DNA from: VRUE01 sp963819755
GTDB lineage: Bacteria > Actinomycetota > Thermoleophilia > Solirubrobacterales > 70-9
Direction of reading: 5' to 3'
NCBI GenBank assembly: GCA_963819755.1
Contig: CAWFXB010000002.1
Coordinates: 1,178,001 to 1,242,000, forward strand
DNA: 64,000 nucleotides
A model generated the notes under the pieces. That model saw only the letters and a program-made list of their open reading frames with translations, made no database searches and was not told the DNA's origin. The translations under genes and the position numbers were made by a program. Below are positions 48,685 to 57,532 of the stretch, piece by piece. Positions within the stretch are counted from its first letter, which is position 1. Every line of letters begins with the position of its first letter.

Positions 48685-49820
48685 TCGTCGGGGTCCCCAA
48701 AGAGGTCAAGCCCGACGAGTACCGCGTCGCGATCACCCCCGCTGGGGTGCGCGAGATGGCCGAGCATGGCCACCGTGTTCTGATCGAGGCCGGGGCGGGC
48801 GAGGGCAGCGCGATCGCCGACGCCGAATTCGAATCGCAGAGCGCAAGCATCGTTGCCGATGCGGGCGCCGTGTTCGGCGAGGCGGAGATGGTCCTGAAGG
48901 TGAAGGAGCCGCAAACGGCCGAGATCGAGATGTTGCGGCGGGGCCAGCTGCTGTTCACGTACCTGCACCTTGCGCCCGACCCCGAGCAGACCCGCGGCCT
49001 CTGCGGCTCCGGCGCCACCTGCATCGCCTATGAGACCGTGGAGGACGCGCGCGGGCGGCTGCCGCTGCTCGCGCCGATGAGCGAGATCGCCGGCAAGATC
49101 GCCACCCAGGCCGGCGCCTTCATGCTCGAGAAGCCGCTCGGCGGGCGCGGCATCCTGCTCGGCGGCGTGCCCGGCGTGGCGGCGGCGAACGTGATCGTGA
49201 TCGGCGGCGGCGTGGTTGGCATGAACGCCGCTTTCGTCGCGATCGGGATGGGCGCCGACGTCTTCGTCTTCGACAAATCGATCGACCGGCTGCGGGAGCT
49301 CGACGTCGCCTTCGCCGGGGCCTGCTCGACCGTCTACGCGACGACCCTCGCCATAGAAGAGATGCTGCCCCGCGCCGACCTGGTGATCGGCGCCGTTCTG
49401 GTCCACGGCGCACGTGCTCCTTATGTAGTGCGGCGCGAGCAGTTGGCGCTGATGAAGCCGGGTGCGGTCCTCGTCGACGTCGCGATCGACCAGGGCGGTT
49501 GCTTTGAGACCTCGCACCCGACCACGCATCACGACCCGACCTTCGAGGTCGACGGGATCACCCACTACTGCGTCGCCAACATGCCCGGCGCGGTCCCGAT
49601 CACCGCGACCCAGGCGCTCACCAACGCCACCCTGCCCTACGCGATCGCGCTCGCCGACCATGGGGTCGAGGGAGCGATCCAGCGCGACCCTGGCCTGCGG
49701 CCCGGGGTCAACGTCGCCGCCGGCCAGGTGACCCACCCCGCGGTCGCCGAGGCAGTGGGGATGAGCTGCGTGCCGGTCGAGAAAGCACTTGAAATCGAAG
49801 ACAGAGCGGAGGTCCGTTAG
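48681..49820 (+). CDS. ald: Alanine dehydrogenase
   Basis: 379 residues, close to the usual 371. Landmarks: MIVGVPKEVKPDEYRVAITP, LLFTYLHLAPD, APMSEIAGKIATQAGAFMLE, the NAD motif VIVIGGGVVGMNAA, VDVAIDQGGCFETSHPTTHH, and ANMPGAVPITATQALTNATL. It deaminates L-alanine to pyruvate with NAD, releasing ammonia. In this operon it would recycle the alanine formed by the aminotransferase back to pyruvate. Start is GTG 48681, overlapping the PucR stop by four bases. Confidence 0.95.
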   Translation: MIVGVPKEVKPDEYRVAITPAGVREMAEHGHRVLIEAGAGEGSAIADAEFESQSASIVADAGAVFGEAEMVLKVKEPQTAEIEMLRRGQLLFTYLHLAPDPEQTRGLCGSGATCIAYETVEDARGRLPLLAPMSEIAGKIATQAGAFMLEKPLGGRGILLGGVPGVAAANVIVIGGGVVGMNAAFVAIGMGADVFVFDKSIDRLRELDVAFAGACSTVYATTLAIEEMLPRADLVIGAVLVHGARAPYVVRREQLALMKPGAVLVDVAIDQGGCFETSHPTTHHDPTFEVDGITHYCVANMPGAVPITATQALTNATLPYAIALADHGVEGAIQRDPGLRPGVNVAAGQVTHPAVAEAVGMSCVPVEKALEIEDRAEVR

Positions 49821-49822
49821 AG

Positions 49823-51265
49823 ATGGCAGCGGCGACCAAGACGAAGCTGAGCAACTTCATCGGCGGCAAGGCGGTCGAGCCGGCCGAGGGCGGGATGGAG
49901 GACGTGGTCAATCCGGCGACCGGTGAGGCGATCGCCGAGGCGCCGCTCTCGACCAAGGCCGACGTCGACGCAGCGGTCGCCGCCGCCAAGGGCGCCTTCG
50001 AGGGCTGGGCGGCGACGCCGCCGGGCGAACGGGCGCGGGCGCTGCTGCGGATCGCCGACATGATCGAGGAGCGCGGCGAGCAGGTCGCCGATCTCGAGGC
50101 TGCCGACGCGGGCAAGCCGCGCGGCGCGGTGCTCGAGGACGAGGTGCCGGTGATGGCCGACAACCTGCGCTTCTTCGCCGGCGCTGCCCGCTGCATGGAG
50201 GGTCGCGCAGCGGGCGAGTACATGGAGGGCCACACCTCCTTCATCCGCCGTGAGCCGATCGGCGTCGTCGGCCAGATCACCCCCTGGAACTACCCGCTGA
50301 TGATGGCGATCTGGAAGATCGGCCCGGCGCTCGCCGCCGGCAACACGGTCGTGCTGAAGCCGGCCGAGACGACGCCGCTGACCACGCTGCTCTTCGCCGA
50401 GTGGTGCGCCGACCTGCTTCCCCCGGGCGTGCTCAACGCGATCGGCGGACACGGCGAGCCGACCGGGGTCGAGCTGGTCACCCATCCCGACGTCGAGATG
50501 GTCTCGCTGACCGGCTCGCCGCCGACCGGCAAGTGGATCGCCAAGGCGGCAGCCGACAGCTTGAAGCGCGTCCACCTCGAGCTCGGCGGCAAGGCTCCGG
50601 TGATCGTCTTCGACGACGTCGAGATGGAGACCGCGCTGGAGACGATCGCCGGCACCGGCTACTACAACGCCGGCCAGGACTGTACGGCGGCGACCCGGGT
50701 GCTCGCCGCCAAAGGCGTCTACGACGATGTGGTCAACGGCCTCGCCGGCGAAGCGAAAGGCCTGGTGTTGGGCGACACGCTGTCGGCCGGCACCACCCTC
50801 GGCCCGCTCAACTCCCAGCGACAGCGCGAGCGGGTCGAGGGCTTCCTCGAGCGCAAGCCCGGCAACGCCGAGGTCGTCACCGGCGGCACGGAGCCGGACC
50901 TGCCCGGCTACTTCCTCGAGCCGGCCGTCGTCGCCGGGCTCGAGCAGGACGACGAGATGATCCAGAAGGAGATCTTTGGCCCGGTGATCACGGTGCAGCC
51001 GTTCAGCGACGAGGCGAAGGCGATCGAGTGGGCGAACGGCACCCGCTACGGCCTCGCCTCCTCGGTTTGGACCCGCGACGTCGGCCGCGCGATGCGCGTC
51101 GCCAACGCCCTGCGCTTCGGTTGCGTCTGGATCAACGACCACATCCCGCTCGTCTCCGAGATGCCCCACGGCGGCTACAAGGAATCCGGCTACGGCAAGG
51201 ACCTCTCCATGTATGCGCTCGAGGACTACACCGAGATCAAGCACGTGATGATCAACCTGGAATAG
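49823..51265 (+). CDS. Aldehyde dehydrogenase, gamma-aminobutyraldehyde type
   Basis: 480 residues. NAD-dependent aldehyde dehydrogenase with catalytic Glu253 in LELGGKAPVIVF and nucleophile Cys287 in YYNAGQDCTAATRV, 34 residues apart as expected. Further landmarks are GQITPWNYPLMMAIWKIGPA and QKEIFGPVITVQPF. The NAGQDCTAA form is characteristic of gamma-aminobutyraldehyde and related aminoaldehyde dehydrogenases. It would oxidise 4-aminobutanal from the aminotransferase to GABA. It begins two bases after the alanine dehydrogenase gene, closing the operon. Confidence 0.92.
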   Translation: MAAATKTKLSNFIGGKAVEPAEGGMEDVVNPATGEAIAEAPLSTKADVDAAVAAAKGAFEGWAATPPGERARALLRIADMIEERGEQVADLEAADAGKPRGAVLEDEVPVMADNLRFFAGAARCMEGRAAGEYMEGHTSFIRREPIGVVGQITPWNYPLMMAIWKIGPALAAGNTVVLKPAETTPLTTLLFAEWCADLLPPGVLNAIGGHGEPTGVELVTHPDVEMVSLTGSPPTGKWIAKAAADSLKRVHLELGGKAPVIVFDDVEMETALETIAGTGYYNAGQDCTAATRVLAAKGVYDDVVNGLAGEAKGLVLGDTLSAGTTLGPLNSQRQRERVEGFLERKPGNAEVVTGGTEPDLPGYFLEPAVVAGLEQDDEMIQKEIFGPVITVQPFSDEAKAIEWANGTRYGLASSVWTRDVGRAMRVANALRFGCVWINDHIPLVSEMPHGGYKESGYGKDLSMYALEDYTEIKHVMINLE

Positions 51266-51279
51266 CGACCTCTGCTCGT

Positions 51280-51294
51280 TGCAAAGAATTTGCA
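51280..51294. promoter_or_regulatory. 15-bp palindrome upstream of coiled-coil gene
   Basis: TGCAAA-GAA-TTTGCA is symmetric and sits 45 bases upstream of the coiled-coil gene; CACATGTG (51306-51313) follows. They are in the only AT-rich stretch of this region and are likely promoter or operator elements. Confidence 0.35.
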
Positions 51295-51338
51295 TTTCCG
51301 TCACCCACATGTGACATTTTGTCTGCGACAATGGCAGA

Positions 51339-51704
51339 ATGGAGGCCATGAGGGAGAGCTGGACCGACGACCGCCTCGACTACCTGAATCATCGGGTCGA
51401 TGACGGCTTCAAGCATGTGGACGAACGCTTCGGCCACTTCGAAAAGCGCGTCGACGAACGCTTTGACGACGTAAATCGCCGTTTCAGGGAAACCGACCGT
51501 CGCCTCGCCGAAGGGTTCAAGCAGGTAAACGAGCAGTTCAGGCAGGTTGACGAGCGCATCGGTCGCCTGGAGTCTGCAGTCGCCCAACTCGACCAGGGCA
51601 TTCGCGAGATGAACAGATCACTCGTGTCACTTGCCATGTCGCAGCGCGCGCTGATCGTCACCATGGCCATCGGCTTCCTCACCGTCTTGGCCACCAAGCT
51701 CTAG
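51339..51704 (+). CDS. Coiled-coil protein with C-terminal membrane anchor
   Basis: 121 residues. Residues about 10-90 are heptad-rich and repetitive, with recurring VDERF/VNRRF/VNEQF units (DDGFKHVDERF, EKRVDERFDDVNRRF, AEGFKQVNEQF). The C-terminus is a hydrophobic helix ALIVTMAIGFLTVLATKL. It looks like a tail-anchored coiled-coil, a type found widely as small hypothetical proteins. ATG 51339 and ATG 51348 are both possible. No partner gene is evident; the neighbour downstream is an RTX-like secreted protein. Confidence 0.7.
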   Translation: MEAMRESWTDDRLDYLNHRVDDGFKHVDERFGHFEKRVDERFDDVNRRFRETDRRLAEGFKQVNEQFRQVDERIGRLESAVAQLDQGIREMNRSLVSLAMSQRALIVTMAIGFLTVLATKL

Positions 51705-51735
51705 GCACGCCGGCTTGGATCGATACCCTCGTCCG

Positions 51736-53490
51736 GTGAGGATTCTGGGCAGGGGATTTGCGCTCGCTGCGGCGGCGCTGGCGACCGCCGTCTTCATCGC
51801 AGCCGCGCCGGCCGAAGAAGAAGAACCGCCGCGCTGCCACGGGCGGCGGGCAACGATTGTCGGCACGCCCGGCGATGACGTGCTGCGCGGCACGCCCGAA
51901 CGTGACGTGATCTGGGGTGGGCCGGGAGACGACGAAATCAGCGGCAGCCTGGGCAACGACCTGATCTGCGGCGGGGGAGGGGACGACCTGATCCACGGCG
52001 GCCGCGGCAACGACGAACTCTACGGCGGTGCCGGCACCGACCGGGTGATCGGCGACCTCGGCGACGACAAGGCCTCCGGCGGCGCCGGCGACGACGACGA
52101 GGTAGCGGGAAGCCTCGGCATCGACACCCTCAACGGTGGCCCCGGAAACTTCGACCTCGTCCACGGCGACTACGGCTACGACCGCATGGACGGGGGGCCG
52201 GGGAGTGACGACATCGCCTCCTTCGCCACGGCCATAGCCGGCGGCAAGGGCAGCGGTGTCTGGGCCTCGCTGGCGGCGCACAGGGCGCGCGGTGACGGTC
52301 ACGACCGCCTCTTCCGCTTCGAGGACATCGAAGGCTCGGCCTTCCGCGACACGCTGATCGGCGACGCGAGCGACAACCGGATCAACGGTGGGCCGGGGGA
52401 CGACACCCTGCGCGGCGGCGGCGGTGCCGACGAACTGGTCGGCGGCCAGGGAAGCGACGCCTGCTTCGGCGCGACCGGGACTTCCTGTGGCAGGGAAGCC
52501 CCGCCCAAGGCCTCCGCTTACGTCCAGCTCGACCGCACCAAGGGCGGCGGGGGAGGCCTGCAGATAGTCGGCGGCGGCGGGCCGGACGACTTCACCGTCG
52601 CCTTCGACGATGCGACCCAGACCTTCGGGATCAGCGCCGCCAAGGGCATCGCGATCGGCCCCGGCTGCACCCGGTTGGGCAACGATTCCAAGCAGGTCAC
52701 CTGTGCGGCCGGCGGCCCGGCGCGCTGGCTGACCGCCGACCTCGGCCCCGGCAACGACGTGTTCCGGGCCGAAGGCTCCCTTGCCGGCGCCCAAAACGTC
52801 CGCGTCGCGGGAGGCTTCGGCGACGACGTGATCAAAGCCGGGCCCGAGGACGATCTGCTCCAGTCCGGTCCCGGCGCCGACAAGCTCTATGGCGGCGATG
52901 GCTCCGACGGTCTGATCGGGGGCTTGCCGGGGCCGACCTACCTATATGGGGAAGGCGATGGTGACCTGCTCGCGGCCGGGGGCGGCTGCGCCGGCGGTGC
53001 GCTGGTCGGTGGCGAAGGCCGCGACGACGCCTCCTTCGCCGAGACCCAGGCCCACCCGGGCCTGCTCTACATCTCCTTTCTGGCCCACAAAGCCTGGATC
53101 GACACGCTGCTGAAAGAAGGGCGCTGTCACCCGGTCCGCCTCGACCCCTCCGACGAGGATATGGAGGGCTCCTTCGACGACGACGTCCTGATCGGCGACA
53201 GCGGCCCCAACGCGATGCTCGGCCAGCCCGGCCAGGACCAGTTCTTCGGCGAGGGCGGCGAAGACATAATCGACGCCCGCGACGGCGTCCGCGACTTCTC
53301 GATCCAGTGCGGCACCGGCTTCTACACCCATCCGCCGAAGCCGAAAGGCTCCAAAGGCCCACCCCCCGAACCGATCCTCCACGGCACCCCCGCCGGCCGC
53401 GCCCTCACCGACTCGTTCGACCCCGCGCCGCTGCTCTGCAGCGACGTGGTCGTCGGTACCCCGGTAGCTGGCCTGAATAACGGCGGCTGA
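51736..53490 (+). CDS. Secreted RTX-like calcium-binding repeat protein
   Basis: 584 residues from GTG 51736. A signal peptide (GRGFALAAAALATAVFIAAA) leads to nonapeptide repeats of the hemolysin type GGxGxDxxx: TPGDDVLRGTPERDVIWGGP, GNDLICGGGGDDLIHGGRGN, DELYGGAGTDRVIGDLGDD and, after a non-repeat part, GPGADKLYGGDGSDGLIGG. These fold as calcium-binding parallel beta rolls. There is no type I secretion tail, so export is via the signal peptide. Cys residues are scattered in the C-terminal half. Convergent with the next gene, four bases apart. Role unknown; adhesion or matrix is usual for this type. Confidence 0.82.
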   Translation: MRILGRGFALAAAALATAVFIAAAPAEEEEPPRCHGRRATIVGTPGDDVLRGTPERDVIWGGPGDDEISGSLGNDLICGGGGDDLIHGGRGNDELYGGAGTDRVIGDLGDDKASGGAGDDDEVAGSLGIDTLNGGPGNFDLVHGDYGYDRMDGGPGSDDIASFATAIAGGKGSGVWASLAAHRARGDGHDRLFRFEDIEGSAFRDTLIGDASDNRINGGPGDDTLRGGGGADELVGGQGSDACFGATGTSCGREAPPKASAYVQLDRTKGGGGGLQIVGGGGPDDFTVAFDDATQTFGISAAKGIAIGPGCTRLGNDSKQVTCAAGGPARWLTADLGPGNDVFRAEGSLAGAQNVRVAGGFGDDVIKAGPEDDLLQSGPGADKLYGGDGSDGLIGGLPGPTYLYGEGDGDLLAAGGGCAGGALVGGEGRDDASFAETQAHPGLLYISFLAHKAWIDTLLKEGRCHPVRLDPSDEDMEGSFDDDVLIGDSGPNAMLGQPGQDQFFGEGGEDIIDARDGVRDFSIQCGTGFYTHPPKPKGSKGPPPEPILHGTPAGRALTDSFDPAPLLCSDVVVGTPVAGLNNGG

Positions 53491-53494
53491 GCCC

Positions 53495-54259
53495 TCAGCT
53501 GACCCTCCGCGGCGTCCGCGTCACCAGTTCGGTGACGATGTCGCCCGCCCCCGGCTCTGGGTAGGGGCGGCGCTCCGCCGCCGCGATGAGGGCAGTAGCA
53601 AGGGCGAGGCCCGCCACGTCCGCCCCGCGCGAATTCAGGCGCGATGGGACCGACCGGGTGCGATACGGCTTGCGCAGCCGGTTTGCCTGTGGGCCGTCCC
53701 GCTCGCTCAGCAGGTTGAAGAGATCGAGCACGGCGATATTGCTCTCCCATTTCGCGCTCTCGCCGATCAGCCAGTCGGCCAGCTCGCGTGCCCGCCCCGC
53801 CTGCACTTTTTCCGTGCGCATCGGAGGCAGCGGCGGCGGGGTGAGCACAACGAACTGGAGCGGCTGGGCCGCCAGCGTCGCGAAAAGCCATTTGTAGGCG
53901 ATCTTGAGCTGCTCCAGCTCGCGCTCGTCGGCGATCGCGCTGGCCCGGTGGCCCGAGCTGAGAGCGATGACGTCGAACTCGAGCGCCTCGAGCAGGGCGA
54001 GTTTGGCTTCAGGATCCCGTCCCCTGAAGAGCCGGCGGAACACAGCCGGCCCAGCGGTCTCCCCGTCGAGCAGCGACATGTGTTGGTGGGGTACGTTGTG
54101 CCCATCGCGGAGGATGTGCTTGCAGTAGTTGTAGTCCGACAGCTCGATCGGCCGCGCGGGCGGGCTTTGCATCGCCAGTCGCTCGCGAACGTTGCCCTCG
54201 ATCAAGAGTTGGTGGCTGACGGTGTCGTGAAGGAACAGGGCGCTGATCGGGCTGGTCAT
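53495..54259 (-). CDS. SGNH-hydrolase-like hypothetical protein
   Basis: 254 residues. A first strand FLHDTVSHQLLIEGNVRERL, a central ALEFDVIALSSGHRASAI like the block III region of SGNH esterases, and a late SRLNSRGADVAGLALATALI resemble the fold of SGNH/GDSL hydrolases, but the catalytic Asp-x-x-His is not in the standard form (here SRLN). The start ATG 54259 has AGGAGA eight bases upstream. It is divergent from the winged-helix NTPase gene across an operator array. The family call is tentative; a degenerate or sensor-like version is possible. Confidence 0.45.
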   Translation of the reverse strand: MTSPISALFLHDTVSHQLLIEGNVRERLAMQSPPARPIELSDYNYCKHILRDGHNVPHQHMSLLDGETAGPAVFRRLFRGRDPEAKLALLEALEFDVIALSSGHRASAIADERELEQLKIAYKWLFATLAAQPLQFVVLTPPPLPPMRTEKVQAGRARELADWLIGESAKWESNIAVLDLFNLLSERDGPQANRLRKPYRTRSVPSRLNSRGADVAGLALATALIAAAERRPYPEPGAGDIVTELVTRTPRRVS

Positions 54260-54340
54260 TCCGCGGATCTCCTCTTCTCGGTCGGGGTTGTCGGTTGCGC
54301 ATTGGAACGTGCGCGCGCATCCATTTTGAAGTAACGGCTT

Positions 54341-54402
54341 ACAGCGCTGGTCAGCGTTTGAGCGCTGAGGTATCGCTGAGATAGTCAGCGTTCCTCAGCG
54401 CT
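54341..54402. promoter_or_regulatory. Operator array of six TCAGCG/CGCTGA half-sites
   Basis: Half-sites: ACAGCG at 54341, TCAGCG at 54351, CGCTGA at 54363 and 54374 (opposite orientation), TCAGCG at 54385 and 54395. Steps are 10, 12, 11, 11 and 10 bp, so all are on one face of the helix. AGCGCTGAGG (54361-54370) and CCTCAGCGCT (54393-54402) are perfect inverted copies. It lies between divergent genes, 19 bases before the TTG of the NTPase gene. Eleven-bp steps are usual for SARP/OmpR-type wings, the type at this protein's N-terminus. Confidence 0.7.
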
Positions 54403-54420
54403 CGATATGGTCGGCGCCGC

Positions 54421-56745
54421 TTGTCTGAAGAGGGAGTCGAAATCAGGACGCTCGGGCGGGAGTTCCGGGTGTTCAATGGGAAAAAGCGGGTTATGAGGCG
54501 CGCCAAGCAGCGCGCTGAGCTGCTGCACGCCTTGGTCCTTGGCCGCGGGCGGGCCTCCCGGGAGGCCCTGTTCGACCTCTTGGGCTTGAAAATCGACGAT
54601 GAGCGCCACGGCCATCAATTCGACCAGCATGTCTACATGCTGAAAAAGCTCGAATTGGACATCGGAGGCCGCGAGACCCTGGTGCTCGAAGAGGCCGGCG
54701 TAAAGGTCGATCTGTGGCAATTCCTCGACTGGGCCGAAAGCGACTCGGAGCGGTTGCTCGAACAGGCGGCGGACCTCCTCGGCAAGAGGAAGGCCCCGTG
54801 CGTGCCCGAAGGTTTCGACCCGGCCCGCGACGAATTCTGGACCCAGACCCTTACCGAGTTCGAGCTGGCCAAGGAGCGGGTGCTGACACCTCGGCCGCGC
54901 GCGCAGGCAGCGGCCCTCGGGGTGCGCAAGACGCGGGACGCGCTCCTGGCTCGCCCCGTCGCCCCCGGCGTGTCGGACGATACCCGCGTTCGCGACGTGG
55001 TCGACATGGTGAGCCAGATCAAGGGAATGCGCCACCCCGAGGAGGATGAGACGCCCCTCGCCGTGACCCTCGCCGACCGGCTCGAAGGTCGTGGGCCGAA
55101 CCAGCAAAAGCGGCTCGTGCTCACCGGTGGCGCCGGCGCCGGGAAGACCATGACCGCGACCCTCACCTACCTCGAGCTAGCCGAGCGCTTCGAGGCCGCC
55201 GAGGCTCCCGGGTTGGTGCCGCTGTATTTCGATGGCCTGCGCGAAGGCTTCGACGAGGGCTTCGGCGACGACGACTGGTTCCGGGACCGCCTCGCCGACG
55301 CGGGCGTCGAGAACGGCAGGGAGCCGATCGTCGTCGTCAGTCACGCCGATGCTTTCCTCTCCCATGTCGAGGACATCCCAAACGTGCTGTCGCGGGAGAT
55401 GCTCAGGGCCGATCGCTTGCTGCTCTGCTGCGGACAGACCTTCCACGACCGGCGGCTCGTCTTCAAGGGCCTCGACGGCGACCGCATCGAGCTGGGGCCC
55501 TGGTCGCGCTCCTTGCAGGAGGACTTCGCCGAGGTTGCTTTCGGACCCGAGCTCCGAGCTGAGCTGGCCGCATGGCTCGACGAGGATCCGACCCGCGAGG
55601 AGCTCTGCGCCGTACCTCTGCACCTCGTCTTCGTCCTCAGCCTGCTCGAAGATCCAGACAGGGTGTCCGACATCTCGACGGCCGGGCAGCTCTTCGACGC
55701 GGTTGCCTGGGTTCGTCTCGGTTACACCGCTGGGGCCACCACCGACATCGAAGCGCGTCGCGCGCAGCTGGGCCGGGTTGCCCATCACTTCTACGTCGAT
55801 GCGAAAGCTACGACCGGTGCCCCGATCCGCTTCAAACGTGGCGAGCTTCGGGCGGTGCTGAGGCAGAGCGGCGGCGAGGTAGGCGAGCGGTATGAGGAGT
55901 GGACCGAAGAGATCGAGCACCACTCGCTGCTGGCCTCGAGCGGCCGCGACCAGCTCTCCTTCGAGCATCCGATCTGGGGCCAGTTCTTCGTCGCTCGCCA
56001 CATCGCCACGACCCTCGTCGAGAGGCCGGCCGAGGCACTGCCCACCTTCGCCAAGTTCCTTTCGCTGGAGGTAGCGAGCTTCTGCGAGGACCTGCTCGCG
56101 GATGCCGATCTCGAGTCGGTTCGCGAGGCGCTGATTGGGGCGATCACCGCCGATGCCCCCGAGATGGAGACGTTTCGCGAGCGGATCGCCCGCGAGCAGG
56201 TCTGCTACTTCCTCGGTGCGGTTGGGCATCAGGGGGTGCGGGCCGAGCTGCGGCAGCTTGCCGACCCCGAGTCCGACCTCTACGAGGAGGACGACTGGAT
56301 CCGGCGCGGGGTCCTCTTCGGCCTCGCCGACGGCGGCGACCCGACGGCGGCCGACACATACGTCGATGCTCTGCGGGCCGAGCGCGAGGCCGGCGGCCGC
56401 GCTGAGCGTGACACCAACATCGGCTTCCACCTCACCTTCCGCGGCGACCAGAAATTCGACCTCGAACGGCCGGACGGCATCGATCGGAACCCTCAGTGCG
56501 TGCGGACCGTGGCCGGCCTGGTCCGCGGCCTCCACCAGAAACGGCACGCCTGCTCGCGCCGGATCAAGCTCTTCACCCTGCTGGAGCTGGCGGCACACCC
56601 GCGGATCCCGGCCGAGCGCTTCGAGGCCGCGATCGAGCCGGAGCTGGATGCTCTGGCCGCGATCCGGGAATGCCTGAGGGCCGCCCCATGGCCCGAGCTG
56701 GCGGAGTTGGACCAGTTGCTCGATGCCCACCGGGGCAGGAGCTGA
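54421..56745 (+). CDS. SARP-like winged helix fused to STAND/NACHT-type NTPase
   Basis: 774 residues from TTG 54421. Residues about 5-85 match an OmpR/SARP winged helix (KQRAELLHALVLGRGRASRE, QFDQHVYMLKKLELDIGG), and 85-165 look like the helical activation domain of SARPs. The P-loop GGAGAGKT is at 236-243; a Walker-B-like PIVVVSHADA follows near 302 with the acidic residue displaced; LRADRLLLCCGQTF and CAVPLHLVFVLSLLED fit the NACHT sensor and winged-helix parts. The C-terminal 250 residues are helical. It may be a signal-gated transcription factor like AfsR, or a STAND sensor. Directly coupled to the next gene. Confidence 0.75.
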   Translation: MSEEGVEIRTLGREFRVFNGKKRVMRRAKQRAELLHALVLGRGRASREALFDLLGLKIDDERHGHQFDQHVYMLKKLELDIGGRETLVLEEAGVKVDLWQFLDWAESDSERLLEQAADLLGKRKAPCVPEGFDPARDEFWTQTLTEFELAKERVLTPRPRAQAAALGVRKTRDALLARPVAPGVSDDTRVRDVVDMVSQIKGMRHPEEDETPLAVTLADRLEGRGPNQQKRLVLTGGAGAGKTMTATLTYLELAERFEAAEAPGLVPLYFDGLREGFDEGFGDDDWFRDRLADAGVENGREPIVVVSHADAFLSHVEDIPNVLSREMLRADRLLLCCGQTFHDRRLVFKGLDGDRIELGPWSRSLQEDFAEVAFGPELRAELAAWLDEDPTREELCAVPLHLVFVLSLLEDPDRVSDISTAGQLFDAVAWVRLGYTAGATTDIEARRAQLGRVAHHFYVDAKATTGAPIRFKRGELRAVLRQSGGEVGERYEEWTEEIEHHSLLASSGRDQLSFEHPIWGQFFVARHIATTLVERPAEALPTFAKFLSLEVASFCEDLLADADLESVREALIGAITADAPEMETFRERIAREQVCYFLGAVGHQGVRAELRQLADPESDLYEEDDWIRRGVLFGLADGGDPTAADTYVDALRAEREAGGRAERDTNIGFHLTFRGDQKFDLERPDGIDRNPQCVRTVAGLVRGLHQKRHACSRRIKLFTLLELAAHPRIPAERFEAAIEPELDALAAIRECLRAAPWPELAELDQLLDAHRGRS

Positions 56746-56746
56746 G

Positions 56747-57520
56747 GTGCGCGAGCGCGAAAGACGTGTCATGCTGCGGCCCACCGTGCCCTCGGGGACC
56801 CAGGCACTCAGCGCGATTGAAGCGGTCGAGCCCGCTATCGCGGAGAGGCTCACGCGCGCCGGTTCGCCGGCGCACCTCGGCGAGGCGCTGGAGCAGATCC
56901 GCGCCGCCCCGGTCCTCGCCCGCGTGATCGACCTGCTCGTCGCGGCGGAGTACGACGCAAGCGGCCCGGCCGCTGCTTCCTACGAGCACCCCAACGGATT
57001 CGACAAGCTCGTCCTCGCTTCGCTGCCGAGCGGCCACAAGGTCGTCCTCCACGCCTGGCCAGCCGCGCCCGCCGGCCGCGCCCGCAAGGACGCCAATATG
57101 CACAACCACAGGTGGCACTTCGCCACCCGGGTGCTCACCGGGTCCTACAGCTATACCGAGTTCGAAGGGGCGCCTCCGGGCGCCCCTTCCGCTTCAGTCT
57201 TCCACGAGCACGTCTACACCACCGACGGCACCGACGGCAGCCACCGGCTCGCCTCCGTGGGTATGTGCAGGCTCGCCCCTGTCCGCAGCCGGCGCCTTCG
57301 TCGCGGCGACACCTACCTGCTGCCCAGTTCCGTGATCCACAGCATCGCGATGGACGACGAGCAGCCGACCGTGACCCTCTTCGTGCAGGGGCCGGCGGTG
57401 CGCGAGTCGACCAGGATCTTCTCTGCGGCCCCTCTGACGGAGGACGACCAGGTCAACCCGCCGCGGCTGAGCGTCGCCGAGTACCGCCGGCGCCTGGAGC
57501 GCCTGCGCGAGCACGTTTAG
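56747..57520 (+). CDS. Cupin-like metal-binding protein
   Basis: 257 residues from GTG 56747, one base after the NTPase stop, with AGGAG (56737-56741) at five bases. The core DANMHNHRWHFATRVLTGSY has a H-x-H-x-x-H cluster, followed by VFHEHVYTTDG and a strand pair RRGDTYLLPSSVIHSIAMDD, the pattern of double-stranded beta-helix (cupin) dioxygenase-like proteins that bind Fe or another metal. An N-terminal helical part (ALSAIEAVEPAIAERLTR) is extra. Probably an oxygenase or metal-ligand sensor working with the NTPase. Reaction unknown. Confidence 0.65.
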   Translation: MRERERRVMLRPTVPSGTQALSAIEAVEPAIAERLTRAGSPAHLGEALEQIRAAPVLARVIDLLVAAEYDASGPAAASYEHPNGFDKLVLASLPSGHKVVLHAWPAAPAGRARKDANMHNHRWHFATRVLTGSYSYTEFEGAPPGAPSASVFHEHVYTTDGTDGSHRLASVGMCRLAPVRSRRLRRGDTYLLPSSVIHSIAMDDEQPTVTLFVQGPAVRESTRIFSAAPLTEDDQVNPPRLSVAEYRRRLERLREHV

Positions 57521-57532
57521 CGCCCGCGGGCC

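Noticed and set aside
49817..51349. Long - strand frame opposite the aldehyde dehydrogenase gene
   Set aside because: Antisense shadow of a clear aldehyde dehydrogenase with both catalytic residues.
53495..57520. Naming the NTPase locus as an Avs-type antiphage system
   Set aside because: The N-terminus is a DNA-binding wing rather than a nuclease or other killing effector, so regulation is at least as likely as defence.
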